Source: an uncultured Bacteroides sp.
Lineage (GTDB): Bacteria; Bacteroidota; Bacteroidia; Bacteroidales; Bacteroidaceae
Length of the DNA: 10,941 nt
Reading direction: 5' to 3'
NCBI GenBank assembly: GCA_905197435.1
Contig: CAJJYX010000107.1
Coordinates: forward strand, 1-10,941
Made by a program: the position numbers and the translations under genes. The notes under the pieces are model-generated. The model worked only from the letters and a program-made list of their open reading frames with translations. It ran no database searches and had not been told where the DNA came from. Below are positions 1 through 7,172 of this stretch, piece after piece (within the stretch, counting starts at the first letter, position 1; every line of letters starts with the position of its first letter).

Positions 1-2260
1 TGATTTCATCTACGGCGCGATTGGTATACGAAAGCAACAGAATCTGCTTCTCCTCCCGATAAAATGCCTCTACCATGCCACGCAACGCACGGGAGGTCTT
101 GCCTGTACCCGGAGGACCGATTAAAAGGAAATAGTCGCGGGCGGCCTGCGCCTTCAGGGTTATCCGCGAAAAGTCATCCGGGGCAGCGACAATACCGGCA
201 TCCAAAGAAGCATCGAACTCGGGAGGGCGCTGCCCCAACAACAAATCACGCCGTCTTTGAGTGGCAGAAAGGAAAGCGGAAAGTCCCAGATACATGCTAC
301 GAAAGGAGGTGTCCATATAGTCGTGCTCTATGGCATAAAGGCTAGCAGCAGGCAATACACCCGCATTCTGCTGGGTGGCGCGAAGGCGGATACATACTTC
401 GTCATCGGATATACGTTCTATATTGCCTTTAAACACCATCTTGTTGGTAACGTTGTCGGTATCCGCATTCCGTTCGTAAAGAACTACCGCATCACCCTGA
501 CGGAAATTAGGAAGGACCGATTCTTGCCGGGGAGCAACTCTTTGCTTCGCTCTGAGTGACAAATACGGCTTGTGTGCATCTGCCGCATGATTCTCGTAAA
601 TAGTCAAATCATACAGGATTTCACCTGCCTCACATTTCTCAGCCAGTGTGGAAAGCCAAAGAGCAGCGGCACCGGTACGCCCCTCATAATCCACATCTCC
701 GGACTTCGAGGTATAAAGTTCCTTGGTGATAAAGTTATAGAGTGTATAGAAATAGCTTTGCTCCAAAGACGAAAGTGAGCGGATGCGTTGCGCCACGGCA
801 TCAATGGAGGGATAAAGGAAGCGTTTCCACAAGGTATTGTCCAGACCGCGCTCGTTCAGTGTGTCCGGATGAATATCTTTCAGGCGTTCTGCCGTATACT
901 GCGGACTGTTGCGTAACTGAATGCCGTATTCATTAGCCACAATCCGGTTACGCACATCCATCACACGGCGTACCATTGCCCACGAAGGGCGTGCCGGATA
1001 AAGCAACGGGTAACGGGTATAAAGCAGGTAAGCCTTTACACGCCGATGGTCCATTCCCATGGAATACTCCAATACAGCCTGATAGAGCAGCATCTGCACT
1101 TTATTGTTTTCTTTAGGTTCTACCTTGCCACGAATGGAATATTCGTCTGCCTTGCCTGACTTCATTTCAATGAACGATGTCATATCCCGCTGCATATAGT
1201 CCAGGCGTCCCTGCAGTCCCAGCGCTTCACAGATGTAAGAGGGTTCCAGTACGGCATCCGTCTTGTCGAGCTCATAACCGGATGCGCAGAATGTTTCCGT
1301 CACAGTCTGACGGATATTCTCAAAATGCCGCTTGCAATCGGAAAAGAATTCGGCTTCCTTCTCCCGGTCGCGCAGGTCGGCACACGCAGCCAACTCGATG
1401 GGATAAGAACGGAAAGCTTTCTTCATGCATGCCAGATAATCGGGTGCTTCCTTGGCATGAATCCATTCATCCAGAAAAAGATTGGCAATATTACCCAGCA
1501 GCAGCGGACGGGTATTGTCCGGCAATTGCAGCCGTGCCAAGATATAGTTGGCAGGATGATGGCCGTAGTCCTTGAAACATTCAGCCAACGAACTGATGTC
1601 TATCAGATAATCAGGCTCAAGTATGATAAAGGAAGGAGTAAGTACGCCGGCTTCGTCCACTGCTACATCCAACAGATTGACTTGGGCATGCTGCCACAGA
1701 ATTCGGCAGGTTTCTGCAAACTCCTCATTAACCTGAGGTACATTGTAGCGGACACGCAACGGTGCATCGGCCACTGTATCTACAGGCAGTACATATAAAT
1801 AGGTATCATCGGCATACTGGAAGCAGACGCGCATGCGTTTTACCCGTTCTTTGGAGGGAGGAGCCACTATATAGGTGGCATCTGCACGGGGCAACAGACG
1901 ATAAAGCTCGGGAGGTATCTCCTCTCCCGTCAAACGCTTGACAAAGAATGACAGCGTTTTGGCATCACGCAGCAACTGTTCACGTTGCGGTTCCGCCTGC
2001 CGGTTCAGAATAGCATTGGAAGTCAGCCGAAAGGTATGCAACCGGTTTTGTTCCACGGTGGAAAGCCCGGTCTTTGAAGCTACGAAACTGATACGTGCAG
2101 AAAGGTCTGTCATTTGCAGACTGCCATCGGGCATCTGTGTACGGCACAAGCGTTCCAACAACTCGCGCAATTGCCGATAGGCTACATTGAGAGAGAGCTT
2201 TTCACCCCGACAGGCTCCCAGCAGTATGCAATAATACTCCTTTACTTCACAATCATCCAT
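1..2260 (-). CDS. Dna2-like nuclease-helicase: RecB/Cas4-type PD-(D/E)XK nuclease fused to SF1B helicase (partial, C-terminus outside window)
   Basis: The minus strand is open for 753 codons from the ATG at 2260-2258 to the window edge, with no stop. Residues about 250-400 show a RecB/Cas4-type nuclease core: GNIANLFLDEWIH (256-268), E339, GRLDY with D354, EMKSGK with E365 and K367, and QMLLY (Q389, Y393). Residues about 585-627 (RQGDAVVLYER to VCIRLR) resemble the 1B barrel of Upf1/Dna2 helicases. Walker A GPPGTGKT is at 715-722, followed by LLLSYTNRAVDEI (741-753), a typical SF1B motif Ia. The remaining helicase motifs would lie beyond the edge. By family, such proteins cut and unwind DNA ends or flaps; a repair or replication role is inferred. 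Residues 1-240 are not recognised. The start overlaps the tatC stop by one base, implying translational coupling. No cysteine occurs between K367 and C543, so the C-terminal cysteine triad of the Dna2/AddB/Cas4 iron-sulfur cluster appears absent. Confidence 0.88.
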   Translation of the reverse strand, partial: MDDCEVKEYYCILLGACRGEKLSLNVAYRQLRELLERLCRTQMPDGSLQMTDLSARISFVASKTGLSTVEQNRLHTFRLTSNAILNRQAEPQREQLLRDAKTLSFFVKRLTGEEIPPELYRLLPRADATYIVAPPSKERVKRMRVCFQYADDTYLYVLPVDTVADAPLRVRYNVPQVNEEFAETCRILWQHAQVNLLDVAVDEAGVLTPSFIILEPDYLIDISSLAECFKDYGHHPANYILARLQLPDNTRPLLLGNIANLFLDEWIHAKEAPDYLACMKKAFRSYPIELAACADLRDREKEAEFFSDCKRHFENIRQTVTETFCASGYELDKTDAVLEPSYICEALGLQGRLDYMQRDMTSFIEMKSGKADEYSIRGKVEPKENNKVQMLLYQAVLEYSMGMDHRRVKAYLLYTRYPLLYPARPSWAMVRRVMDVRNRIVANEYGIQLRNSPQYTAERLKDIHPDTLNERGLDNTLWKRFLYPSIDAVAQRIRSLSSLEQSYFYTLYNFITKELYTSKSGDVDYEGRTGAAALWLSTLAEKCEAGEILYDLTIYENHAADAHKPYLSLRAKQRVAPRQESVLPNFRQGDAVVLYERNADTDNVTNKMVFKGNIERISDDEVCIRLRATQQNAGVLPAASLYAIEHDYMDTSFRSMYLGLSAFLSATQRRRDLLLGQRPPEFDASLDAGIVAAPDDFSRITLKAQAARDYFLLIGPPGTGKTSRALRGMVEAFYREEKQILLLSYTNRAVDEI

Positions 2261-3078
2261 CATTCGTCCGTCTCCACTTCTTCCGCTTCATCAGTCTTTT
2301 TATCCTTTATCATCAGGATACTCAACTCATAGAGCAGATAAAGCGGTACCGCCACCACTGTCAAAGTAAACGGATCACCGGTCGGTGTAATGATGGCTGC
2401 AGCAATAACAATGATGACAATAGCATGACGACGGTATTTCCGCAAGAAGGTCTTGTGTACCAACCCCAGCAGGGAAAGCAGCCACGTCACCAGCGGCAGT
2501 TCGAATGCCAGTCCCATACAGAGCACCAGCATCATGAAATTGTCGATGTATGAGTTTAGGGAAATCTGGTTTTCAATAGCGGCACTCAACTGATAGGTAG
2601 AAAGGAAGCGCAAAGTCAGCGGATAAACCATAAAATAGCCAAGCAACACACCGATGAAAAACATCACTGTACCGATACCCAATGCTTTCTTCACCCCTTT
2701 GCGCTCGTTGGGATAGAGGGCAGGGCTTACAAAGCGCCAGATTTCATAGAATATATAAGGGGCGGCCGTCACCACCGACATCCAAAATGCGGTAGACATG
2801 TGGACAAAGAACGGTGCGGCAAGGTTGATATTGATAAGCTTCACATGAAACTCTTGAGTAAAGAATTCATCCTGCAAATCCAATTCCTGTCCTATCCAAC
2901 GCAGCAAGTCATAGAAAATAAAGTCGTTATGGCAAGGAGCCAATATCACATTGTCAAACAGATAAGGCATGGCAACAAAATAACCGATAGCCAGCACAAA
3001 CCACACACCGAGCACACGAAACAGCACCCGGCGCAACTCGTCCAAGTGATCCCAAAAGGTTAGTTCTTTTTCTGCCAT
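2260..3078 (-). CDS. tatC: Sec-independent protein translocase subunit TatC
   Basis: TatC is the inner-membrane receptor of the twin-arginine translocase. It binds the signal peptides of folded exported proteins and works with TatA. The 272 residues show the family hallmarks: FWDHLDELRR at 8-17 in the cytoplasmic N-terminus, YPNERKG at 122-128 with E125, MGLAFELPLV at 188-197 with E193, and ITPTGDPFT at 230-238. I see six hydrophobic segments, near 19-40, 90-113, 132-156, 178-205, 217-231 and 236-257. The first extracytoplasmic loop (about 41-90) is long and rich in acidic and aromatic residues. The tail is acidic (DEAEEVETDE). tatA lies 140 bases upstream on the same strand, and the downstream nuclease-helicase start overlaps this stop as TGATG. 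I found no good -7 box directly upstream, so read-through from the tatA promoter is likely. Confidence 0.96.
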   Translation of the reverse strand: MAEKELTFWDHLDELRRVLFRVLGVWFVLAIGYFVAMPYLFDNVILAPCHNDFIFYDLLRWIGQELDLQDEFFTQEFHVKLININLAAPFFVHMSTAFWMSVVTAAPYIFYEIWRFVSPALYPNERKGVKKALGIGTVMFFIGVLLGYFMVYPLTLRFLSTYQLSAAIENQISLNSYIDNFMMLVLCMGLAFELPLVTWLLSLLGLVHKTFLRKYRRHAIVIIVIAAAIITPTGDPFTLTVVAVPLYLLYELSILMIKDKKTDEAEEVETDE

Positions 3079-3092
3079 AACACCAAATACAT

Positions 3093-3124
3093 TTACTATC
3101 CGACTGCTTACGGCTTACTATCCG
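3093..3124. repeat. Direct repeat TTACTATCCG in the tatA-tatC gap
   Basis: The 10-base sequence TTACTATCCG occurs at 3093-3102 and 3115-3124, a period of 22 bases. Its TTTACTAT core is the reverse complement of the ATAGTAAA in the repeat at the other end of the gap (3206-3213). The mRNA from tatA to tatC could therefore fold end to end. Confidence 0.6.
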
Positions 3125-3178
3125 GGCTACACTACAAGATAAAAAGCAATATGCGCATGCTCTATACTTTGCAGGGTA

Positions 3179-3214
3179 TCAAACAGTAAATCGTGAAATT
3201 GTCAAATAGTAAAT
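3179..3214. repeat. Imperfect direct repeat TCAAAYAGTAAAT downstream of tatA
   Basis: TCAAACAGTAAAT (3179-3191) and TCAAATAGTAAAT (3202-3214) differ at one base and have a period of 23 bases. Between and across them runs a degenerate tandem series GTAAATC, GTGAAATT, GTCAAATA, GTAAATT. It begins directly after the tatA stop codon. I recall similar GTAAAT-rich intergenic repeats in Bacteroides, but cannot verify this here. Confidence 0.6.
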
Positions 3215-3218
3215 TCCT

Positions 3219-3434
3219 CTAATTCTTTCCTGCCGGTTTGTCCAATTCTTCCTGAGCCTTGTTTATTTCTTCTTTGGCTTCGTTCACACCATCTTTGAAG
3301 CTCTTCACTCCTTTGCCTAAACCACGCATCAGTTCAGGAATCTTTTTACCGCCAAACAACAGCAAGATGACCAATGCAATGATTATCCACTCGGAACCGC
3401 TGGGCAGAAAGCCTAATAAAAGTAAGTTTGTCAT
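3219..3434 (-). CDS. tatA: Sec-independent protein translocase subunit TatA/TatE family
   Basis: TatA is the small membrane protein that oligomerises around TatC to open the twin-arginine export path. The 71 residues have the standard layout: a short N-terminus, one membrane helix at about 15-27 ([13 protein letters not shown]), the FGGKKIPEL hinge at 27-35, an amphipathic helix [13 protein letters not shown] to about residue 49, and a charged tail ([17 protein letters not shown]). The length is typical for TatA. The ATG is about 20 bases downstream of a predicted transcription start, which supports this start. No TatB-like gene (longer amphipathic region) lies next to it, so this looks like a two-component TatA-TatC system in which TatA probably also serves the TatB role. 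That last point is inferred from context. Confidence 0.95.
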   Translation of the reverse strand: MTNLLLLGFLPSGSEWIIIALVILLLFGGKKIPELMRGLGKGVKSFKDGVNEAKEEINKAQEELDKPAGKN

Positions 3435-3458
3435 AGTTATATCTGATTAATTAGAGTG

Positions 3459-3487
3459 CAAATATACATAAAAATCGCCAAACACAA
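3459..3487 (-). promoter_or_regulatory. Predicted Bacteroides-type promoter of tatA
   Basis: On the minus strand, TATATTTG (3466-3459) matches the Bacteroides -7 consensus TAnnTTTG exactly. TTG at 3487-3485 sits 18 bases upstream as a -33 element. Transcription would start near 3453, giving a leader of about 19 bases. The site lies in the 56-base gap after murF-alr, so the tat genes can be transcribed independently of the cell-wall gene. Confidence 0.65.
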
Positions 3488-3490
3488 TAT

Positions 3491-5977
3491 TCAGTCTTGA
3501 TAATAAATACGTTTTACCCGTGTAGAAACACTTGTCAACACCTCATAAGGAATCGTTTCGAGCACATCGGAAAGAACGGTTATAGGCAGATGGTCGCCGA
3601 ATATTTCCACACTGTCACCCTCCTTGCAATCGATATCCGTTACGTCAATCATACAGACATCCATGCAGATATTCCCTACATAAGCTGCCCGCTGGCCGTT
3701 TACAAGGCAATAGGCATGCCCGTTGCCAAGATGGCGGTTCAGGCCGTCGGCATAACCGATGGGAATGGCTGCTATGCGTGACGGGCGGGTAAGGTGTCCC
3801 TTCCGGCTGTAGCCCACCGTATCCTCTTCGGGGACATCACGTATCTGGAGGATGGTAGTCTTCAGCGTACTCACATTATTCATAATAGAATTGTCTATAG
3901 GATTGATACCATAAAGGCCGATACCCAGACGCACCATGTCGAATTGTGCCCCCGGAAAACGCTCGATTCCCGCAGAATTGCAGATATGACGAAGTATCTT
4001 ATGCGGAAAGGCTTCCTGCAATTCCATGGATGCTTTCTCGAACGTCTCTATTTGACGACGTGTAAAAGCATCGAACTGCTGCGCATCGCTTCCTACCAGA
4101 TGTGAGAAGACGGAACGGGCAATCACGGCATTCTGCCCCTTCAGCCGTTCTATCAACCGGGGCATATCCTCCGGGGCAAAGCCCAGGCGGTGCATACCGG
4201 TATCCAGCTTTATGTGAATGGGGAAGTTTGTAATACCTCCTTTTTCAGCTTCTTTAATCAAAGCGTCCAACAGATGGAAGCTATACACTTCTGGTTCCAA
4301 TTTGTAATCGAACATGGTCTTGAAAGCAGTCATCTCAGGATTCATAATCATGATGTCCGCAGTAATACCCGCTTTGCGGAGCTCTGAGCCTTCATCGGCA
4401 ACCGCCACAGCAAGATAATCGACATGATGTTCCTGCAAAGTCTTGGCTATCTCGTATGAACCTGCACCATAGGCGGAGGCTTTCACCATGCAGACAAGCT
4501 TTGTTTCCGGCTTCAACTTGGTACGATAATAGTTCAGATTGGCAATCATTGCCCCAAGATTAACCTCCAGAATCGTTTCGTGCACCTTCTTTTCCAATAC
4601 TTCCGTCAAGGAGTCAAAGCCGAACTTACGTGCGCCCTTAATCAGGATGATTTCGTTTTCAAGACGAAGTTCCCCGTGCTGGATGGCGCGTATCAAGGCG
4701 GCTGTATCCTGATAAAAGGCTTTCGCGATATTAAAACGTGCAGCACAGGAAGATATTTCATTTCCTACACCTATGATGCGTTCAATGCCACGGCTGTTCA
4801 CCAGTTGCGCCACTTGGCGGTAAAGTGTCGGCGTGTTCTGTCCGGTCTCCAATATATCCGAAAGAATCAAGGTTCTCCTCAATCCCTTACTTTGCGAACG
4901 ACGGTAAAGGAAGTCGAGCGCTATGTCCAATGAAGCAAGGTCGGAATTGTAACTGTCGTTAATCAGCAGGCAGTTGTTTTTTCCCTCCTTGACTTCCAGG
5001 CGCATCGCAATGGGTTCCAGTCTGGCCATACGTTCCGTAATCTGTTCGGCAGGAAGCATCAGATAGAGGCACGCCGCCAGACAGTTCAGTGAATTCTCGA
5101 TGGAAGCATCGTCTATGAACGGCAAGGTAAATGTATTGTCCATATCCAGATAGCGGTAGGAAATGACAGTGCAGTCGTCCCGTTTCTCCACCTTACTTAT
5201 ATATAGAGGGCGTTCCATATCTTTCCGGCTCCATGCAATCTCACGCGCAGAAAGCATGGACTTTGCCACACAGTTGCTGACGAACTCATCGTCACCATTA
5301 TAAATCACCACATCGCAATTCTTGAAAAGCGTCAGCTTCTCCATACATTTTTCCTGCAAAGAGAAGAAGTTTTCCTGATGCGCCCCTCCTATATTGGTCA
5401 GGATACCGATGGTAGGCTTGATGATGTTCTGCAAAGCTCGCATTTCTCCCGGTTCGGAAATGCCGGCTTCAAAAATGGCAAGCTCAGACCGTTCATTCAT
5501 CTGCCATACAGACAAAGGCACGCCAATCTGGGAATTATAACTGCGGGGAGAACGAACGATAACACGCTCGGGGCTGAGTAACTGGTGCAGCCATTCCTTC
5601 ACAACAGTCTTGCCGTTGCTTCCCGTGATGCCGATGACAGGTATCTGAAACCGGTCACGATGTTGTTCTGCCAGTTTCTGTAAGGCTTTCAGAGGGTTGG
5701 GAACGATGAGATAGTTGATTGCCGATTGTTGGCAACCGGCAGCCGGCTGTGCGGCATAGCTTTCTTCGCTAAGCACAAAATTGCGTACTCCACGTGCATA
5801 TAAATCAGCGATATAGCGTGCACCGTCATTTCGCTTGGTGGTCAAGGCAAAAAACAATGTTTCTTCAGGGAAACTCAAGGAACGACTGTCCGTAAGTAAC
5901 CAGTCAATCGTAGCGGACAACTCTCCTATCCGCCGCGCACCAATGATTTGAGCTATATTTTCAATCGTATATGACAT
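3491..5977 (-). CDS. murF-alr: Bifunctional UDP-MurNAc-tripeptide:D-Ala-D-Ala ligase / alanine racemase
   Basis: This 828-residue cytoplasmic protein joins two steps of peptidoglycan precursor synthesis. The C-terminal racemase makes D-alanine, and the N-terminal MurF domain uses ATP to add D-Ala-D-Ala to UDP-MurNAc-tripeptide. MurF (about 1-460) shows the Mur-ligase start LTDSRSLSFPEETLFFAL (28-45), the P-loop GITGSNGKT (116-124), FEAGISEPGEM (169-179), NIGGAHQENF (195-204), NDSYNSDLASL (340-350) and KGARKFGFD (447-455). The racemase (about 467-828) shows the PLP-lysine motif MVKASAYGAG (497-506, K499), LDTGMHRLGF (591-600), VGYSRKG (721-727, likely catalytic Y723), IPIGYADGLNR (738-748) and GNICMDVCMIDVT (768-780). 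Both domains look intact. The fusion is a known arrangement in Bacteroidetes. The start at 5977 lies inside the 3' end of the GSCFA gene (25-base overlap) behind a purine-rich AAAGAAAGAGAATT stretch, so coupled translation is likely. Confidence 0.97.
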   Translation of the reverse strand: MSYTIENIAQIIGARRIGELSATIDWLLTDSRSLSFPEETLFFALTTKRNDGARYIADLYARGVRNFVLSEESYAAQPAAGCQQSAINYLIVPNPLKALQKLAEQHRDRFQIPVIGITGSNGKTVVKEWLHQLLSPERVIVRSPRSYNSQIGVPLSVWQMNERSELAIFEAGISEPGEMRALQNIIKPTIGILTNIGGAHQENFFSLQEKCMEKLTLFKNCDVVIYNGDDEFVSNCVAKSMLSAREIAWSRKDMERPLYISKVEKRDDCTVISYRYLDMDNTFTLPFIDDASIENSLNCLAACLYLMLPAEQITERMARLEPIAMRLEVKEGKNNCLLINDSYNSDLASLDIALDFLYRRSQSKGLRRTLILSDILETGQNTPTLYRQVAQLVNSRGIERIIGVGNEISSCAARFNIAKAFYQDTAALIRAIQHGELRLENEIILIKGARKFGFDSLTEVLEKKVHETILEVNLGAMIANLNYYRTKLKPETKLVCMVKASAYGAGSYEIAKTLQEHHVDYLAVAVADEGSELRKAGITADIMIMNPEMTAFKTMFDYKLEPEVYSFHLLDALIKEAEKGGITNFPIHIKLDTGMHRLGFAPEDMPRLIERLKGQNAVIARSVFSHLVGSDAQQFDAFTRRQIETFEKASMELQEAFPHKILRHICNSAGIERFPGAQFDMVRLGIGLYGINPIDNSIMNNVSTLKTTILQIRDVPEEDTVGYSRKGHLTRPSRIAAIPIGYADGLNRHLGNGHAYCLVNGQRAAYVGNICMDVCMIDVTDIDCKEGDSVEIFGDHLPITVLSDVLETIPYEVLTSVSTRVKRIYYQD

Positions 5978-6938
5978 AATTCTCTTTCTTTTTGAAAATC
6001 TAAGTACGGGTATTTTCCGTTAAGTCGGTTTATTTTTAACACAATTTGTCCTAAAAAACGCTTATACTCTTCTGAGTCGGGATGAAATGGCTTATGTGCT
6101 AACATCTTACGGATATTTTCACTTTCCTCCATAATCTGTAACGCATCTGCAGCGATGCACGACTGGGTAAAACGCTCCCAGACATAGCGAATGGCTGTTT
6201 CGGAAGGATGCACCATGTCTTCCGCATAAAAACGGTAGTCACGAAGCTCGTCAAGCAACAGTTCATAAGCCGGAAAATAGAAAACATGCTCCGGAAAAGT
6301 GGCTTGCAATTGGTTCACGGCAAGCAGCAGTGTTGCTTTACTGAGCTGGTTGGCATGCATTCCGTCACGCACGTGGCGAATGGGGCTGATGGTGAACAAC
6401 ACTTTCATCCGGGGAATCCGCGCCAGTAATCCGGAAAGCAGAGAAGTATAATCAGATACTATTTCGTTAACGGAAAGCATACGGCGGATGAAGCAAGACT
6501 CGGGCTGTTTATGGCAGTTGGCAACCACAGTTCCCGTATTTTTGTTTTCATATACCCATGCCGTACCAAAAGTCACCAACAAACAGTCCAGCTGGTGAAA
6601 ATGTTCATGAGCCTCTTTCAGCCGCCCATTGATGCGCTGCAGCGTGTCTTCTGCCTCACATGAAGAAAAGTCCCCATGATGCATCGGGCTGTGCCAACAC
6701 TCCCGGAAGAAAAACAAATCATCCGGACGATACTCTTTCCCTCGATTTCCCGCAAAGCAGCAGATATAGAAAGCGGATTGTATAAAATGCCATAGGGATT
6801 GACGTCACAACGAAACTTGGCTTCGACAAGCTTCATTCCGATATTGGCAGCAAAGCACGAACCTAAAAGCATCAAGCGGTCAGCATGCGCAAGTTTTGGC
6901 AAATCGGGCGGTAATTCTACAAAAGTATAAAAGTCCAT
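5953..6938 (-). pseudogene. GSCFA-family (SGNH-hydrolase-like) protein split by a -1 frameshift
   Basis: The product belongs to the GSCFA family, which resembles SGNH/GDSL hydrolases; its cellular function is not known to me. The first part, from ATG 6938, reads MDFYTFVELPPDL, then LLGSCFAANIG (24-34, candidate nucleophile S27) and NPYGILYNPLSISAALREIEG (47-67). It then leaves frame at about 6735-6741 and would stop at 6618 after 106 residues. The -1 frame continues as KEYRPDDLFFFRECWHSPMHHGDF and runs to the stop at 5953, including VTFGTAWVYENKNTG, SPIRHVRDGMHANQLSK and AEDMVHPSE, whose DxxH looks like the second catalytic block. The span is 986 bases, one short of 329 codons, so one lost base explains everything and the restored protein would be 328 residues. 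The junction is a GGGAAAG heptamer, so programmed slippage is also possible. The start was chosen because the in-frame ATG at 7019 lies upstream of the predicted promoter. The gene overlaps murF-alr by 25 bases. Confidence 0.87.
6735..6741 (-). other. Slippery-type heptamer GGGAAAG at the GSCFA frameshift
   Basis: On the minus strand the zero frame reads GAG GGA AAG AGT, which parses as the X XXY YYZ heptamer G GGA AAG. Slipping back one base at GGG AAA leads directly into GAG TAT CGT, giving EGKEYRPDD, a continuation that fits the family. Seven bases downstream, UCCGGA (6727-6722) can pair with UCCGGG (6707-6702) across a 14-base loop. The pattern is visible; its use by ribosomes is unproven. 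Confidence 0.4.
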
Positions 6939-6965
6939 AAGCAACCGATAGTTATATCTGGTTTG

Positions 6966-6998
6966 CAAAGATAGCATTATTTCAACACGATAGAGCAA
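6966..6998 (-). promoter_or_regulatory. Predicted Bacteroides-type promoter of the GSCFA/murF-alr unit
   Basis: On the minus strand, TATCTTTG (6973-6966) matches TAnnTTTG exactly, with TTG at 6998-6996 placed 22 bases upstream. Initiation near 6960 would give a leader of about 21 bases before the ATG at 6938. This supports 6938 over 7019 as the GSCFA start. Because murF-alr overlaps the GSCFA gene, this is also a candidate promoter for cell-wall synthesis. Confidence 0.6.
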
Positions 6999-7125
6999 CC
7001 TACCGATAGAATCGACCAAACGCTTTTTCTGTACCCGGATACCGAATGGACATAAAAACGATAGGAACCACTATAACACCGGAAGGAAAAAAATGAAGCA
7101 GAGTATTAGATAAAGTTGATTATTC

Positions 7126-7156
7126 TATGCAAACAATAATATTATATGTATATTTG
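7126..7156 (+). promoter_or_regulatory. Predicted Bacteroides-type promoter of the LruC-domain lipoprotein gene
   Basis: TATATTTG at 7149-7156 matches the -7 consensus TAnnTTTG. The -33 position, exactly 19 bases upstream, holds TATG (7126-7129), one mismatch from TTTG. The start would fall near 7163, leaving a leader of about 68 bases, longer than the other leaders here. A 7-bp inverted repeat frames the promoter (separate entry). Confidence 0.55.
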
Positions 7157-7163
7157 TTGCATA
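7126..7163. promoter_or_regulatory. Inverted repeat TATGCAA-N24-TTGCATA around the lipoprotein promoter (candidate operator)
   Basis: TATGCAA (7126-7132) and its exact reverse complement TTGCATA (7157-7163) lie 24 bases apart. The left arm covers the predicted -33 element and the right arm runs from the -7 box to the predicted start. This is a natural position for a dimeric repressor. No regulator is encoded in the window, and the region is AT-rich, so binding is inference only. Confidence 0.35.
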
Positions 7164-7172
7164 AAACATTCC

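Noticed and set aside
1..2180. Plus-strand open frames opposite the nuclease-helicase (for example 1177-1575 and 1325-1798)
   Set aside because: They lie opposite a continuous 753-codon frame with recognisable nuclease and helicase motifs, and their translations show no domain.
2260..3434. Defence island formed by the nuclease-helicase and its neighbours
   Set aside because: The neighbours are housekeeping genes (tat, murF-alr, dxs), and no other defence-like gene is visible, so a solitary repair enzyme is the simpler reading.
5953..6717. A stand-alone 254-residue gene starting at 6717
   Set aside because: Its first codon is TTG inside the conserved DDLFFFRECWH stretch. It is the second half of the frameshifted GSCFA gene, and the first half lies directly upstream in the other frame.
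6939..7019. A longer GSCFA start at the ATG ending at 7019
   Set aside because: The extra residues (MVDSIGRLLYRVEIM...) look non-coding and overlap a good promoter. The natural family start is MDFYT at 6938.
7126..7163. Invertible phase-variable promoter, as known for Bacteroides surface genes
   Set aside because: The inverted repeats are only 7 bp and 24 bp apart, far shorter than known invertible segments, and no recombinase gene is present.
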